14,307 nucleotides of DNA from an uncultured Clostridia bacterium (lineage in GTDB: Bacteria; Bacillota; Clostridia; Oscillospirales; Oscillospiraceae): positions 1 to 14,307 of the forward strand of contig CALEQS010000056.1 of NCBI GenBank assembly GCA_937907975.1, written 5' to 3'. Positions 1-7,149 of the stretch are shown here, in pieces. Every line of letters begins with the position of its first letter. The stretch's first letter is position 1. Under the pieces are notes generated by a model. The model searched no databases, had not been told where the DNA came from, and saw only the letters and a program-made list of their open reading frames with translations. Position numbers and translations under genes: made by a program.

Positions 1-49
1 CCATTTCAACTATCCCACGATCCAGTTTTCCTCGTTCCAGTATTTTCAT
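1..49 (-). CDS. IS1182-family transposase, N-terminal fragment cut by the window edge
   Basis: Only the first 16 codons are visible (MKILERGKLDRGIVEM, then a split codon), read leftward from the ATG at 49. They are identical to the start of the right-hand transposase at 13934. In IS1182-family proteins this part precedes the conserved LVPxxHLLRKID segment, which would lie outside the window. Whether this copy is intact is unknown: the stop codon that breaks the right-hand copy falls at a position not visible here. The ribosome binding site upstream is weak. The identification rests entirely on the match to the right-hand copy. Confidence 0.6.
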   Translation of the reverse strand, partial: MKILERGKLDRGIVEM

Positions 50-78
50 CACCCAATTCTATTTTACCATCCAAATGA

Positions 79-108
79 GAAAAAGCCCAGCTGAAACTGG
101 ACTTTTTC
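79..108 (-). terminator. IS-end hairpin, terminator-like for leftward transcripts
   Basis: This is a 12-bp inverted repeat (GAAAAAGTCCAG against CTGGGCTTTTTC in the leftward reading, one U-G wobble) with a 6-nt loop. The 3' arm is T-rich and is followed by TCATTT. It sits at the very tip of the IS and would face transcripts leaving the leftward operon. It could be a terminator that shields the transposase from read-through, part of the transposase recognition end, or both. Confidence 0.45.
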
Positions 109-176
109 GTGATATTTGCACGCAAGAGCCTCGCAGCGTTCCATCATCCGCAGATGACGGAATAAAATCAAATTGC

Positions 177-209
177 GTTTTTTCCGGGGACAAGTGCCTC
201 GGAAAAAAC
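177..209. repeat. 13-bp inverted repeat (hairpin) with T-rich and A-rich arms
   Basis: The arms GTTTTTTCCGGGG (177-189) and CCTCGGAAAAAAC (197-209) pair over 13 positions with one G-U wobble around the 7-nt loop ACAAGTG. In the leftward reading the stem is followed by a moderately T-rich stretch, so it could work as a terminator for the leftward operon, which otherwise lacks a clear one. Its position, about 140 bases past the aldo/keto reductase stop, fits that role only loosely. Confidence 0.5.
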
Positions 210-292
210 ACTTCTCAGTCCGTAAGTGTGCGGGCAGAGCGAGTGTGCGTGACGGATTGCATCTTATCGAAGAAATGCTTGCACTTCTGAGA

Positions 293-319
293 GAGCGTGT
301 CGAGTTTCTCGACACGCTC
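293..319. repeat. perfect 12-bp hairpin next to the operon end
   Basis: GAGCGTGTCGAG (293-304) pairs perfectly with CTCGACACGCTC (308-319) around a TTT loop. It lies directly upstream of the rightward terminator at 321-349. No T-run follows it on either strand. It could stabilise the 3' end of the leftward transcript or act with the neighbouring terminator. Confidence 0.6.
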
Positions 320-320
320 A

Positions 321-349
321 CCGCCCGTCATATCGACGGGCGGTTTTTT
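321..349 (+). terminator. Rho-independent terminator for rightward transcripts
   Basis: A 9-bp GC-rich stem (CCGCCCGTC with GACGGGCGG) and a 5-nt loop are followed by six T residues (344-349). It acts on rightward transcription, yet no rightward gene is left between it and the IS end at 109. The T-run overlaps the stop codon (350-348) of the leftward aldo/keto reductase. It would stop transcription entering the module from the left. Confidence 0.75.
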
Positions 350-1196
350 ATTGCATATCCAGCGGAACTTTATGCCGAGGGGCGGGGAAGGCAGCGGACA
401 ACTGCTCAATGATTTCATCCGGCAGGGGCTGGCCGGCCATTGCGGCCAGCTGCAGGGCGTGGTCAACAGAACCGGTGCGGGGGATGGCTGTCATATTCGG
501 CTGATGCAGGACAAAACCCAGCAGGATCTGTATGGGGGTGAGCCCTAATTCGTCCACAGCGCTCAGCACCGTTGGATGGCGAAGAAGCTGTCGATGCAGG
601 GAACCACCCTGCGCCAGAGGACAGTAAGCTATGGTGGTGATATGGTGCGCATGATGCCAGGGGAGCAGATCGTGCTCGATGCCGCGGTTGCCCAAGTGAT
701 AGAGGACCTGATTGACAGCGCAATGGTCACCGTTATAGCAGGAAAACAACTCCTTCATGTCGCTGGTGTCAAAGTTGGAGACGCCCCAACGGCGGATCTT
801 ACCCTGACGGATCAGTGCTTCCATACAGTCAACGGTCTCCTGAAGCGGGATGCTGCCGCGCCAGTGGAGCAGATACAGATCCAGATGATCTGTGCCCATT
901 CTGCGCAGAGAGTTTTCGCAGGAGAGAAAAATGTGCTGTGTACCGGCGTTGTGAGGATAGACCTTGGAGACAAGGAACAGATCGTCGCGGACGCGGTGTG
1001 TCAGTACCCGGCCAATCAGCGCTTCTGCCCGGCCGGAGCCGTACATTTCGGCGGTATCAATCAGGTGGATGCCTGCATCAATGCCGGCCAGCAGCGCCGC
1101 CTCTTCCGCAGCGAGAGGCCTGCGCCCCTCACCGAGGAACCAGGTTCCAAGCCCCAGTGCAGACATTGCCGCACCGGAAGGACGAGGCTCTGCCAT
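348..1196 (-). CDS. aldo/keto reductase, YeaE-like
   Basis: This is an NAD(P)H-dependent oxidoreductase that reduces aldehydes or ketones, or oxidises alcohols, in the cytoplasm. All four catalytic residues of the family are in place: Asp47 and Tyr52 (in IDTAEMYGSG), Lys78 (LVSKVYP) and His111 (LLHW). GVSNFD (138-143) and the NQVLYHLGNRGIE stretch are typical, and IPRTGS near residue 238 is the cofactor-phosphate region. At 282 residues it has normal length. From memory the pattern, including a C-terminal PAP...LDM, resembles E. coli YeaE, which has been reported to reduce methylglyoxal. It is the last gene of the leftward operon. Its ATG lies 3 bases after the dehydrogenase stop without a clear ribosome binding site, which suggests translational coupling. 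In this operon it may clear a reactive aldehyde or reduce a sugar intermediate; the substrate is unknown. Confidence 0.92.
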   Translation of the reverse strand: MAEPRPSGAAMSALGLGTWFLGEGRRPLAAEEAALLAGIDAGIHLIDTAEMYGSGRAEALIGRVLTHRVRDDLFLVSKVYPHNAGTQHIFLSCENSLRRMGTDHLDLYLLHWRGSIPLQETVDCMEALIRQGKIRRWGVSNFDTSDMKELFSCYNGDHCAVNQVLYHLGNRGIEHDLLPWHHAHHITTIAYCPLAQGGSLHRQLLRHPTVLSAVDELGLTPIQILLGFVLHQPNMTAIPRTGSVDHALQLAAMAGQPLPDEIIEQLSAAFPAPRHKVPLDMQ

Positions 1197-1199
1197 GGG

Positions 1200-2246
1200 T
1201 CAGACAGTCTCGTCGTCGGTGATGCGCACGATCATCTTGACGACGCCATTGGGGTGCTCGTCCATAAACTTGAATGCTTCCGGATATTGCTGGAGCGTCC
1301 ACTCCTGAGTGATCAGGCCATCAGTGTGGATGTTGCCCATGGCGAGCTGCTCCAGTGCATCCTTGTATTCATCGTGAATGTACATCATGTGCCCCAGCAG
1401 GGTGATCTCCCGGCGCTGAAGCAGGGTGACATCAAAGCTGACGGGTTCTTTGTAGTTGCCGGAGATGACCACGATGGACGCTTTGCGGGCGGCTTCCATG
1501 ATGGATTTGAACACAAAGGGATTGGCGGCGCTGTCCACGATGATGTCCGCCTTGTCCTCGCCGAAGCAGGATACAATGGCGTCTGCCAGAGGGGTATCCC
1601 TGGTGTTGACGGCGAAGTCAATGCCGCAGCGTTTTGCCAGCGCCAGCTTTTCGTTAAGAATGTCAGTGATCATCACCTGAGCTGCGCCCATTGCCTTGCA
1701 GGCCTGGGCGACCAGATTGCCAATCGTACCGGCGCCGACGACGCATACTTTTTTATCGTGGATGTCAGAGACCTCGTTGATACGGCGCACGACGCCAAAG
1801 CCGACAGCCATAGGCTCAATCAGCGCGGCATCTCGGAAAGAGACCGCATCCGGCAGAGCGTGGAGCGTATCGGCGGGGACGGCGTTGTACTCGCAGGCAC
1901 AGCCGTCCACATGGACGCCGATGACCTTCAGATTTTCGCACACGTTGGGATGACCCGTGCGGCAGGGGGCGCAATGCTTACAGAATTTTTGGGGCTGCAA
2001 CACGATGCGGTCTCCGACCTTCCAGTCCTTGACGTTCTTGCCAACGGCGGCGACCAGACCGGCCTCTTCGTGACCCATCGTCACGGGCATGGCGGCATAT
2101 TTGTGCAGACCATGGTAGATCTGCAGATCAGAGGTGCAAATGCCAAGGGTGATATTTTTCAGCAGCACCTCGTCGTCGCTGGGGACGGGGATGGGCTGAT
2201 CGATCAGTTCGATGTCATAGGGCTTCATCAATCTTGCAACTTTCAT
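1200..2246 (-). CDS. zinc-dependent medium-chain alcohol/polyol dehydrogenase
   Basis: This is a cytoplasmic NAD(P)-dependent dehydrogenase of the sorbitol/threonine dehydrogenase branch. The catalytic zinc site is visible as Cys37, His59 and Glu60 (GHEEAG), with Glu144 (IEP) as a further ligand. The structural zinc site is Cys89, Cys92, Cys95 and Cys103. The Rossmann motif GAGTIG is at 171-176, and Asp195 at the end of the next strand favours NAD over NADP. Its 348 residues are normal. A GAGGAGG ribosome binding site precedes the ATG, 15 bases after the stop of the transketolase C-half. Relatives oxidise polyols to ketoses, sugar phosphates or 2,3-diols. The context suggests interconversion of a polyol or sugar (acid) with its keto form ahead of the transketolase. 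The precise substrate cannot be read from the sequence. Confidence 0.93.
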   Translation of the reverse strand: MKVARLMKPYDIELIDQPIPVPSDDEVLLKNITLGICTSDLQIYHGLHKYAAMPVTMGHEEAGLVAAVGKNVKDWKVGDRIVLQPQKFCKHCAPCRTGHPNVCENLKVIGVHVDGCACEYNAVPADTLHALPDAVSFRDAALIEPMAVGFGVVRRINEVSDIHDKKVCVVGAGTIGNLVAQACKAMGAAQVMITDILNEKLALAKRCGIDFAVNTRDTPLADAIVSCFGEDKADIIVDSAANPFVFKSIMEAARKASIVVISGNYKEPVSFDVTLLQRREITLLGHMMYIHDEYKDALEQLAMGNIHTDGLITQEWTLQQYPEAFKFMDEHPNGVVKMIVRITDDETV

Positions 2247-2261
2247 TGTGACGGTTCCTCC

Positions 2262-3200
2262 TCACTTTTTTCGGTTGACTGCGCGGCGGATTGCTGCTGC
2301 GACGGCGGCACCGTCCAGTGCGTATTTTTCCAGCAGCTTGGCGTAAGGACCGCTTTCAGTGAACGTGTCCTGCACGCCTACCATCTCCACAGGAACACCG
2401 CTGCCAGCCTTGGCCAGGCACTCCGCCACAGCGCCGCCCAGACCACCGATGACATTGTGTTCTTCAGCGGTGACGATCGCACTGGTCTTTACGGCGCAGT
2501 CCAGCACCAGTGCTGTGTCCAGCGGCTTGATGGAGTACATATCCACCACTTGAACGGAGATGCCGTCGGCCTCCAGTGCTTGGGCGGTTTCCAGTGCCTT
2601 GTGCACCAGAATACCGCAGGCGATGACGGTGACATCAGTGCCGGAGCGGACAATGTTGCCGTGACCGACTTTAAATGTTGCATCACCGGTGTAGAGATCG
2701 GGGTAAACGTCCCGGCTCAGCCGCAGATAGCAGGGGCCGTGGGTGTCGGCAGCAAGCTGGGTCAGCGCCTCGGTGGCGGTGGCATCGGCGGGGCAGAGAA
2801 TCTTCATATTCGGCAGAGCACGCATAATGGCAATGTCCTCAGTGGCGTGATGGCTTGCGCCGTCGAAGGCGTCGGACAAGCCGCAGTAAGCGCCCGCCAG
2901 TTTGACATTTAGATCGGCGTAGCAGGCCAGTGCCCGGGTGGGGATATAGCCGATGGAGGTGATGAACACGGCAAACGTGTTCACGAACGGGACAAAGCCC
3001 TGGCTGGCCAGACCGGCGGCGGTGGCCGTCATATTGGCCTCGGCAATGCCCATGTTGAAAAAGCGGTCAGGGTGCGCCTTGGCAAAGAATTTCGTCTGGG
3101 TGGAGGAGGACACATCTGCATCCAGCGCAACGAGATCCTTGCGCTCATTACCCATAGCGGCCAGTGCTTCGCCATAGACCTGGCGGATCGATTTGCTCAT
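2262..3200 (-). CDS. transketolase, C-terminal half (pyrimidine-binding and C-terminal domains)
   Basis: This subunit supplies the pyrimidine-binding domain and the regulatory C-terminal domain of a thiamine-diphosphate transketolase. GIAEANM (51-57) carries Glu54, the conserved glutamate that activates the cofactor. DGASHHATEDIAIMRALPNM (113-132) is the typical active-site loop with His117/His118. The C-terminal domain starts near residue 180. Its 312 residues match stand-alone C-half proteins. It overlaps the N-half by 4 bases (ATGA), as expected for two subunits made in equal amounts, and a GGGAGGT site lies inside the end of the N-half gene. Split transketolases are common in Clostridia and in sugar islands, for example the AptA/AptB apulose-4-phosphate enzyme. 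Its role here is probably two-carbon ketol transfer to or from a pathway intermediate, not the housekeeping pentose phosphate enzyme. Confidence 0.95.
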   Translation of the reverse strand: MSKSIRQVYGEALAAMGNERKDLVALDADVSSSTQTKFFAKAHPDRFFNMGIAEANMTATAAGLASQGFVPFVNTFAVFITSIGYIPTRALACYADLNVKLAGAYCGLSDAFDGASHHATEDIAIMRALPNMKILCPADATATEALTQLAADTHGPCYLRLSRDVYPDLYTGDATFKVGHGNIVRSGTDVTVIACGILVHKALETAQALEADGISVQVVDMYSIKPLDTALVLDCAVKTSAIVTAEEHNVIGGLGGAVAECLAKAGSGVPVEMVGVQDTFTESGPYAKLLEKYALDGAAVAAAIRRAVNRKK

Positions 3201-4027
3201 TCGGTCATACCTCCCAGTTCAGACAGGGCCTGTGCCAGATTTTCGTCGCTGATGGCGGCACCGTGCCAGGTGTTTTTTCCCTCCATGAAGGAGATGCCCT
3301 TGCCCTTGATGGTGTTGGCGATGATCATGGTGGGGCTGCCGTGGTTGGTCTTTGCCAGCGTAAAGGCAGCGTCCAGCGCGGCGACGTCATGGCCGTCACA
3401 GGTGATGACATTCCAGCCGAAGGCAGCCCACTTTTCGGCCAGGGGTTCGGTGGGCATGATCTCCTCCATCGTGCCGTCCAGCTGGACACGGTTGCGGTCG
3501 ATGACGGCGATGAGGTGGTCGAGTTGGAACTTGGGGGCGGACATGGCAGTTTCCCAAACCGTGCCCTCGTTGATCTCGCCGTCACCGAGAACGGCGTAAA
3601 CGTAGTTGTCCAGGCCGTTCAGCCGCACACCCAGCGCGATGCCCTGGGCGGCGGCCAGGCCGATGCCCAGCGGGCCGGAGGGCATATCAATGCCCGGCGT
3701 GTGGGTGGACGGATGACCCTGAAGCAGGCTGTTGATCTGACGAAGGTGCGCCAGCTCCTCCTTGGGGAAGTAGCCCTTCTCGGCAAGAATTCGATAGAGC
3801 ATCGGGGCGGCGTGCCCCTTGCACAGCACAACGCGATCCTGATCCAGCCGCTCCGGCTGGTCAGGGTAGAGCACCGCCTGCTCCAGATAGATCACGCTGA
3901 GGATCTCGCAGACGGAAAGAGAGCCGCCGGGGTGGCCAGACTGCACGTCATGAATGGCTTGCAGCACGTCGCGGCGAAACGTGGTGCAAAGCGCGGAGAG
4001 CGCTTCGGCGCGGGATGGGGACATCAT
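3197..4027 (-). CDS. transketolase, N-terminal half (thiamine diphosphate-binding domain)
   Basis: This is the partner subunit that binds the diphosphate and Mg2+. With the start used here the protein has 276 residues. HPGGSL is at 32-37, KGHA at 70-73 and GHPSTHTPGID near 104. The cofactor motif GDGEINEG is at 148-155, with the completing Asn at about 179. An upstream TTG at 4060 would add 11 residues but would place the start inside the neighbouring gene. The ATG at 4027 has AGGAAGG at the right distance, and a second ATG follows immediately at 4024. The gene begins 19 bases after the hydroxyacid dehydrogenase stop and overlaps the C-half by 4 bases. If hydroxypyruvate is the ketol donor, release of CO2 would make the transfer irreversible, which would fit the hydroxypyruvate-type enzymes next door (inference). 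Confidence 0.94.
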   Translation of the reverse strand: MMSPSRAEALSALCTTFRRDVLQAIHDVQSGHPGGSLSVCEILSVIYLEQAVLYPDQPERLDQDRVVLCKGHAAPMLYRILAEKGYFPKEELAHLRQINSLLQGHPSTHTPGIDMPSGPLGIGLAAAQGIALGVRLNGLDNYVYAVLGDGEINEGTVWETAMSAPKFQLDHLIAVIDRNRVQLDGTMEEIMPTEPLAEKWAAFGWNVITCDGHDVAALDAAFTLAKTNHGSPTMIIANTIKGKGISFMEGKNTWHGAAISDENLAQALSELGGMTE

Positions 4028-4035
4028 AAAAGCAT

Positions 4036-4042
4036 CCTTCCT
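4036..4042 (-). promoter_or_regulatory. ribosome binding site that fixes the transketolase N-half start
   Basis: AGGAAGG read on the minus strand ends 8 bases before the ATG at 4027. This favours that start over the TTG at 4060, which has no comparable site and overlaps the upstream gene. Confidence 0.7.
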
Positions 4043-4046
4043 TTCC

Positions 4047-5012
4047 TCAGCTGTTGACAACGTTGATGGGTGCGCCGGCCTGATAGGCCTTCACGTTTGC
4101 AACGGCGCAGTCCATGATGCGCTGACGGCTCTCCTTGGGCGCCCAGGAGATGTGGGGTGTGATGATGCAGTTTTTTGCGCCCAGCAGCGGATTGTCGGGC
4201 TTGATGGGCTCGGTGGAGACCACGTCCAGACCGGCGGCAAAGATCTTGCCGCTGTTCAGCGCGTCGGTCAGATCCTGCTCCACGATCAACGGGCCGCGGC
4301 TGTTGTTCAGAATGATGGCGCCGTCCTTCATCTTGGCGATGGTGTCCTTGTTGATGATGCCTTGAGTATCGGGGAAGAGCGGGCAGTGCAGCGCGATCAC
4401 GTCGGACTGGCTGAGAACGGTGTCCAGATCGGTATAGGTGCCGATCGCGCGGCCGGAGTCGGACTCCACGCTGTCATATGCGAGAATATTCATACCCAAT
4501 GCCCGGGCGATCTTGCCGGTCTGCTGACCGATGCGGCCGAAGCCGATGATGCCCATGGTCTTGCCGTCCAGCTCGATGAGGGGATAGTCCCAGTAGCACC
4601 AGTCGATGGAGTTGGCCCACTTGCCGTCGTGCACCGTCTGGCTGTGGTGGGCGACGTGGTGGCAGATCTCCAGCAGCATGGCAATGGCAAACTGGGCGAC
4701 AGAAGCCGTGCCGTAGCTGGGGACGTTGGTGACGGGAATGCCCTTTTCGTGAGCGTAAACGTAATCCACCACGTTATAGCCGGTGGCCAACATGCTGATG
4801 AACTTCATGCCGGGGCAGGCGTCGATGACGGCGCGGGAAATGGGCGTCTTGTTGGTGAACACGATCTCGGCATCGCCGATGCGGCGGATGATCTCTTCCT
4901 CGTCGTCCACGGGCGTGCGGTCATAGACCGTCAGCTCGCCCAGCTTGCCCAGCTCGTCCCAGCTCAGATCGCCGGGGTTTTCGGTGTAACCGTCCAGAAT
5001 GACAATTTTCAT
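4047..5012 (-). CDS. D-2-hydroxyacid dehydrogenase (hydroxypyruvate reductase/glycerate dehydrogenase-like)
   Basis: This NAD-dependent cytoplasmic enzyme interconverts a 2-keto acid and a D-2-hydroxy acid. The NAD-binding motif GFGRIG is at 157-162, with Asp180 at the end of the next strand favouring NADH. The catalytic residues are Arg239 (NNSRGPLI), Glu268 (STEP) and His287 (ITPHISWA). The N-terminal half has the usual substrate-side ATGYNVVD segment near 76-83. Length (321 residues) is typical of the glycerate dehydrogenase/hydroxypyruvate reductase group. An AGGAGG site lies 8 bases before the ATG, 18 bases after the stop of the TIM-barrel gene. Together with the glycerate kinase in the same operon, the most economical reading is hydroxypyruvate to D-glycerate. 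Phosphoglycerate dehydrogenase is less likely because there is no ACT domain, and another keto acid remains possible. Confidence 0.93.
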   Translation of the reverse strand: MKIVILDGYTENPGDLSWDELGKLGELTVYDRTPVDDEEEIIRRIGDAEIVFTNKTPISRAVIDACPGMKFISMLATGYNVVDYVYAHEKGIPVTNVPSYGTASVAQFAIAMLLEICHHVAHHSQTVHDGKWANSIDWCYWDYPLIELDGKTMGIIGFGRIGQQTGKIARALGMNILAYDSVESDSGRAIGTYTDLDTVLSQSDVIALHCPLFPDTQGIINKDTIAKMKDGAIILNNSRGPLIVEQDLTDALNSGKIFAAGLDVVSTEPIKPDNPLLGAKNCIITPHISWAPKESRQRIMDCAVANVKAYQAGAPINVVNS

Positions 5013-5030
5013 CTCAAACGCCTCCTGATC

Positions 5031-5915
5031 TTACAGCAGTGCCCAGGCGCGGTTCAAAACGCGCTTTGTGTTGGCAAGAACGATGTCCTCGTCCTCGCCG
5101 GGACGCAGGGTGACTTCCATGCTCAGCACATAGGGATTCTCGGCGTTGAAGAAGCCCTCCTCCTTCAGCACCCGCAGGTAGTCCAGCAACTCCTGGGTGT
5201 CGTTGGCGCTGTTGGGATAGCCAAAGCGGGGGTGCAGATCGCCGTAGCCGTCACAGCCGGGCTTCACAACGGCGTTGCCGAAGTGGAAGTGAGTGATGTA
5301 GGGGCGGAGCGTGCGGATGACGAACTGACTGGTCTCATAGGTGGTGGGGAAGTGGGACAGGTCGACCAACAGACCAAAGTTGCTGTGGGCTGTGCGCATA
5401 TCCGCGGCGAAACGGGCGGCCAGCGGAGCGGGACCGATCAGAGCGGCCTTGTCCATGTCAAAGTCAAAGACCTCCAGTTCCACGTTCATGCCCTTGGATG
5501 CGGCATAGGTGCAGAGACTGCGGGTGGTTTTGAGCAGCTGCTGATAGGACTGCTCCTTCGTGGACTCCTCCCACTTGCCGGCCAGGAAGGCAATGCCCTT
5601 TGCGCCGAAATACTCGGCCTCATCAATGGCCTCCAGCAGGGTGGCTTCGGCCTTCTTGCGGCCTTCCTCGTCAATGTCATTGGGATTCAGCTTTGGGCCG
5701 AGCAGGCGAGGCTGAGCACCGTAGCAAACCTTGAGATGGCTCTGATCCAGCAGTGCTTTGGCCTCGACGTTGCGCTCGCCATAGCCCTTCAGTTCAATGG
5801 CGTCAAAAAAATCGTCCTTGCAGATGGCTTTCAGGGATTCCATCGGGTCGCGGTGAGGGTAGCTCATCCACTGGATGGTGCCCACCTGGAAGTACTTATG
5901 GATGGATTCGGTCAT
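5031..5915 (-). CDS. TIM-barrel sugar isomerase/epimerase (xylose isomerase-like, AP endonuclease 2 fold)
   Basis: This is a 294-residue single-domain protein of the xylose isomerase-like TIM-barrel superfamily. Members isomerise or epimerise sugars, isomerise hydroxypyruvate or decarboxylate sugar-acid intermediates, usually with a divalent metal. Candidate metal ligands at the barrel strand ends are Glu148 (VELEVFD), Asp185 and His188 (LLVDLSHF), His211 (HFHFGNAV) and Glu267 (LSMEV). No signal peptide or membrane segment is seen. An AAAGGA site precedes the ATG, 59 bases after the glycerate kinase stop, and the next gene follows after 18 bases. Plausible roles are hydroxypyruvate isomerase, a ketose 3-epimerase, or a decarboxylase like the 3-oxo-isoapionate enzyme of apionate catabolism. 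I cannot choose between them from sequence. Confidence 0.88.
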   Translation of the reverse strand: MTESIHKYFQVGTIQWMSYPHRDPMESLKAICKDDFFDAIELKGYGERNVEAKALLDQSHLKVCYGAQPRLLGPKLNPNDIDEEGRKKAEATLLEAIDEAEYFGAKGIAFLAGKWEESTKEQSYQQLLKTTRSLCTYAASKGMNVELEVFDFDMDKAALIGPAPLAARFAADMRTAHSNFGLLVDLSHFPTTYETSQFVIRTLRPYITHFHFGNAVVKPGCDGYGDLHPRFGYPNSANDTQELLDYLRVLKEEGFFNAENPYVLSMEVTLRPGEDEDIVLANTKRVLNRAWALL

Positions 5916-5974
5916 GGTTTTTCATCCTTTCTGTTGGGTCGGTATTCATGAAATTCTGTGTGAATGGATAGCCA

Positions 5975-7126
5975 TTAAAAAGAGTGGGCGGAGAGCGCGT
6001 GCCCGATCCGGATGAGATGGGCGGCTCTGGCCGCGGCGGTGGAGATGAGCTGGGGGGCTTGCGCCAGCGACTGCTCCAGTGTCAGCGGCCCATCCGCGAT
6101 GGGGAGAACGACCGGAATGCCCATGGTCTGGAGCTGTTCGCTGCCGGCGCCGGCGGAGCCGGTTAGCGCGATGACGGGGGTGTGTGCGCCGCGTGCCATA
6201 CGGCCGATACCGGAGAGTAGTTTTCCATTGGCTGATGTGGCGTCCACCCGTCCTTCGCCGGTGATGACAAGATCGGCCCAGTGGATCTGCTCCTCCAGGT
6301 CGAGACGTTCGAATATGATATCAATGCCGGGCTTGAGCGTGGCATTGCAGAAAGCGATTAGGCCTGCACCCAGGCCGCCGGCAGCGCCTGCACCGGGCAG
6401 GGCGGCAATGTCGCGGCCGAACTGTATGTGCAGCATGGCGCCATAGTGGGAAAGCGCGTGATCCAGCGCGATGACCTGGTCAGGAGTGGTGCCCTTCTGT
6501 GGGCCATAGACTGCGGATGCACCCTGCGGGCCGCAGAGCGGATTGGTCACGTCGCTAGCGACGATAAATTCAGTCTCCGCAATGCGAGGGTCGAGACTGG
6601 AGCAGTCGATCTGCGCCAAGCGCTCCAGCGCTTCGCCGCCGGGCGGAAGGGAATGGCCGTTTTTGTCCAGCAGGCGGATACCCAGCGCGGCGGCCATGCC
6701 TGCGCCGCCGTCATTGGTGGCGGAGCCGCCGATGCCGACCAGAATGTGCCGGCAGCCCAGATCCAGTGCCTTGCGGATCAGCTGGCCGGTGCCGAAGGTG
6801 GTGGTAACGGCAGGGGCGCGCTCTTCCTGAGATAGCAGGGGCAGTCCGGAGGCCTGCGCCATTTCAATGACGGCCCAGCCGTCTGACAACAGACCGAAAG
6901 AGGCGTTAATGGGGCGGCCCAGCGGGTCAGAGACGGGACAGGAGATGCGCTTGCCGCCAACGGCGGCAAGCAGGGCGTCTACAGTGCCCTCGCCGCCGTC
7001 AGCGGCGGGCAGAAGCTTCAGCTCTGCGTTGGGAAAGACGGTGCGCACACCCTCTGCGATGCAGTTGGCCGTCTCGATAGAGGATGTGCTTCCTTTAAAG
7101 GAGTCGGGAACGATCAAAATATGCAT
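5975..7126 (-). CDS. glycerate kinase (GarK/GlxK family)
   Basis: This enzyme phosphorylates D-glycerate with ATP, typically to 2-phosphoglycerate in this family, feeding lower glycolysis. Recognisable segments are PDSFKGS (7-13), ADGGEGT (42-48), GIGGSATNDGGAGM (131-144), a glycine/alanine-rich PGAGAAGGLGAG stretch near 245, and the TGEGRVDATSANGK motif near 290. Its 383 residues match the usual length of about 380. An AAGGAG site lies 6 bases before the ATG, 23 bases after the stop of the regulator gene, so it is the first enzyme gene after the repressor. It is the only kinase in the module, implying that phosphorylation happens only at the glycerate stage. It pairs naturally with the hydroxyacid dehydrogenase downstream. 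Confidence 0.96.
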   Translation of the reverse strand: MHILIVPDSFKGSTSSIETANCIAEGVRTVFPNAELKLLPAADGGEGTVDALLAAVGGKRISCPVSDPLGRPINASFGLLSDGWAVIEMAQASGLPLLSQEERAPAVTTTFGTGQLIRKALDLGCRHILVGIGGSATNDGGAGMAAALGIRLLDKNGHSLPPGGEALERLAQIDCSSLDPRIAETEFIVASDVTNPLCGPQGASAVYGPQKGTTPDQVIALDHALSHYGAMLHIQFGRDIAALPGAGAAGGLGAGLIAFCNATLKPGIDIIFERLDLEEQIHWADLVITGEGRVDATSANGKLLSGIGRMARGAHTPVIALTGSAGAGSEQLQTMGIPVVLPIADGPLTLEQSLAQAPQLISTAAARAAHLIRIGHALSAHSF

Positions 7127-7149
7127 AGACTGCTCCTTTCTCAGGCGGT

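Larger units (their letters stand above)
1..109 (-). mobile_element. 5' end of a left-pointing IS1182-like insertion sequence
   Basis: This stretch is the reverse complement of 13874-13982 with a single mismatch (position 56 against 13927), and the similarity stops abruptly at 109/13874. The right-hand copy runs into a recognisable IS1182-family transposase, so the shared segment is the start of the same element. This copy points left and its body lies outside the window. It contains a terminal hairpin (79-108) and the first codons of the transposase (1-49). The exact terminal base is inferred from where the two copies diverge. Confidence 0.8.
110..347. other. non-coding spacer with tandem hairpins
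   Basis: No convincing gene lies between the left IS end and the stop of the aldo/keto reductase; the short open frames here have no ribosome binding site or recognisable motif. Several inverted repeats follow one another: a weak one at 141-160, a strong one at 177-209, a short one at 208-229, a 12-bp perfect one at 293-319 and a terminator at 321-349. This could be the mixed 3' end of two convergent units, or the remnant of a small RNA or gene cut off by the IS. I recognise no RNA family. Confidence 0.5.

Noticed and set aside
75..412. Short open frames in the left spacer as small proteins
   Set aside because: They run through the IS end, hairpins and terminator, and lack ribosome binding sites or motifs.
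576..2912. A 778-codon open frame on the plus strand across the aldo/keto reductase, dehydrogenase and transketolase C-half region
   Set aside because: It lies antisense to three genes with clear motifs, spans their boundaries and has a Val/Gly/His/Cys/Asp-rich composition typical of a mirror frame in GC-rich DNA. No recognisable domain or ribosome binding site supports it.
4028..4060. N-terminal extension of the transketolase N-half to a TTG at 4060
   Set aside because: It would overlap the upstream stop region and has no ribosome binding site, while the ATG at 4027 has AGGAAGG at good spacing.
3954..5951. A 665-codon open frame on the plus strand opposite the hydroxyacid dehydrogenase and TIM-barrel genes
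   Set aside because: It is a mirror frame of two convincing genes; it crosses their junction and has no motifs.
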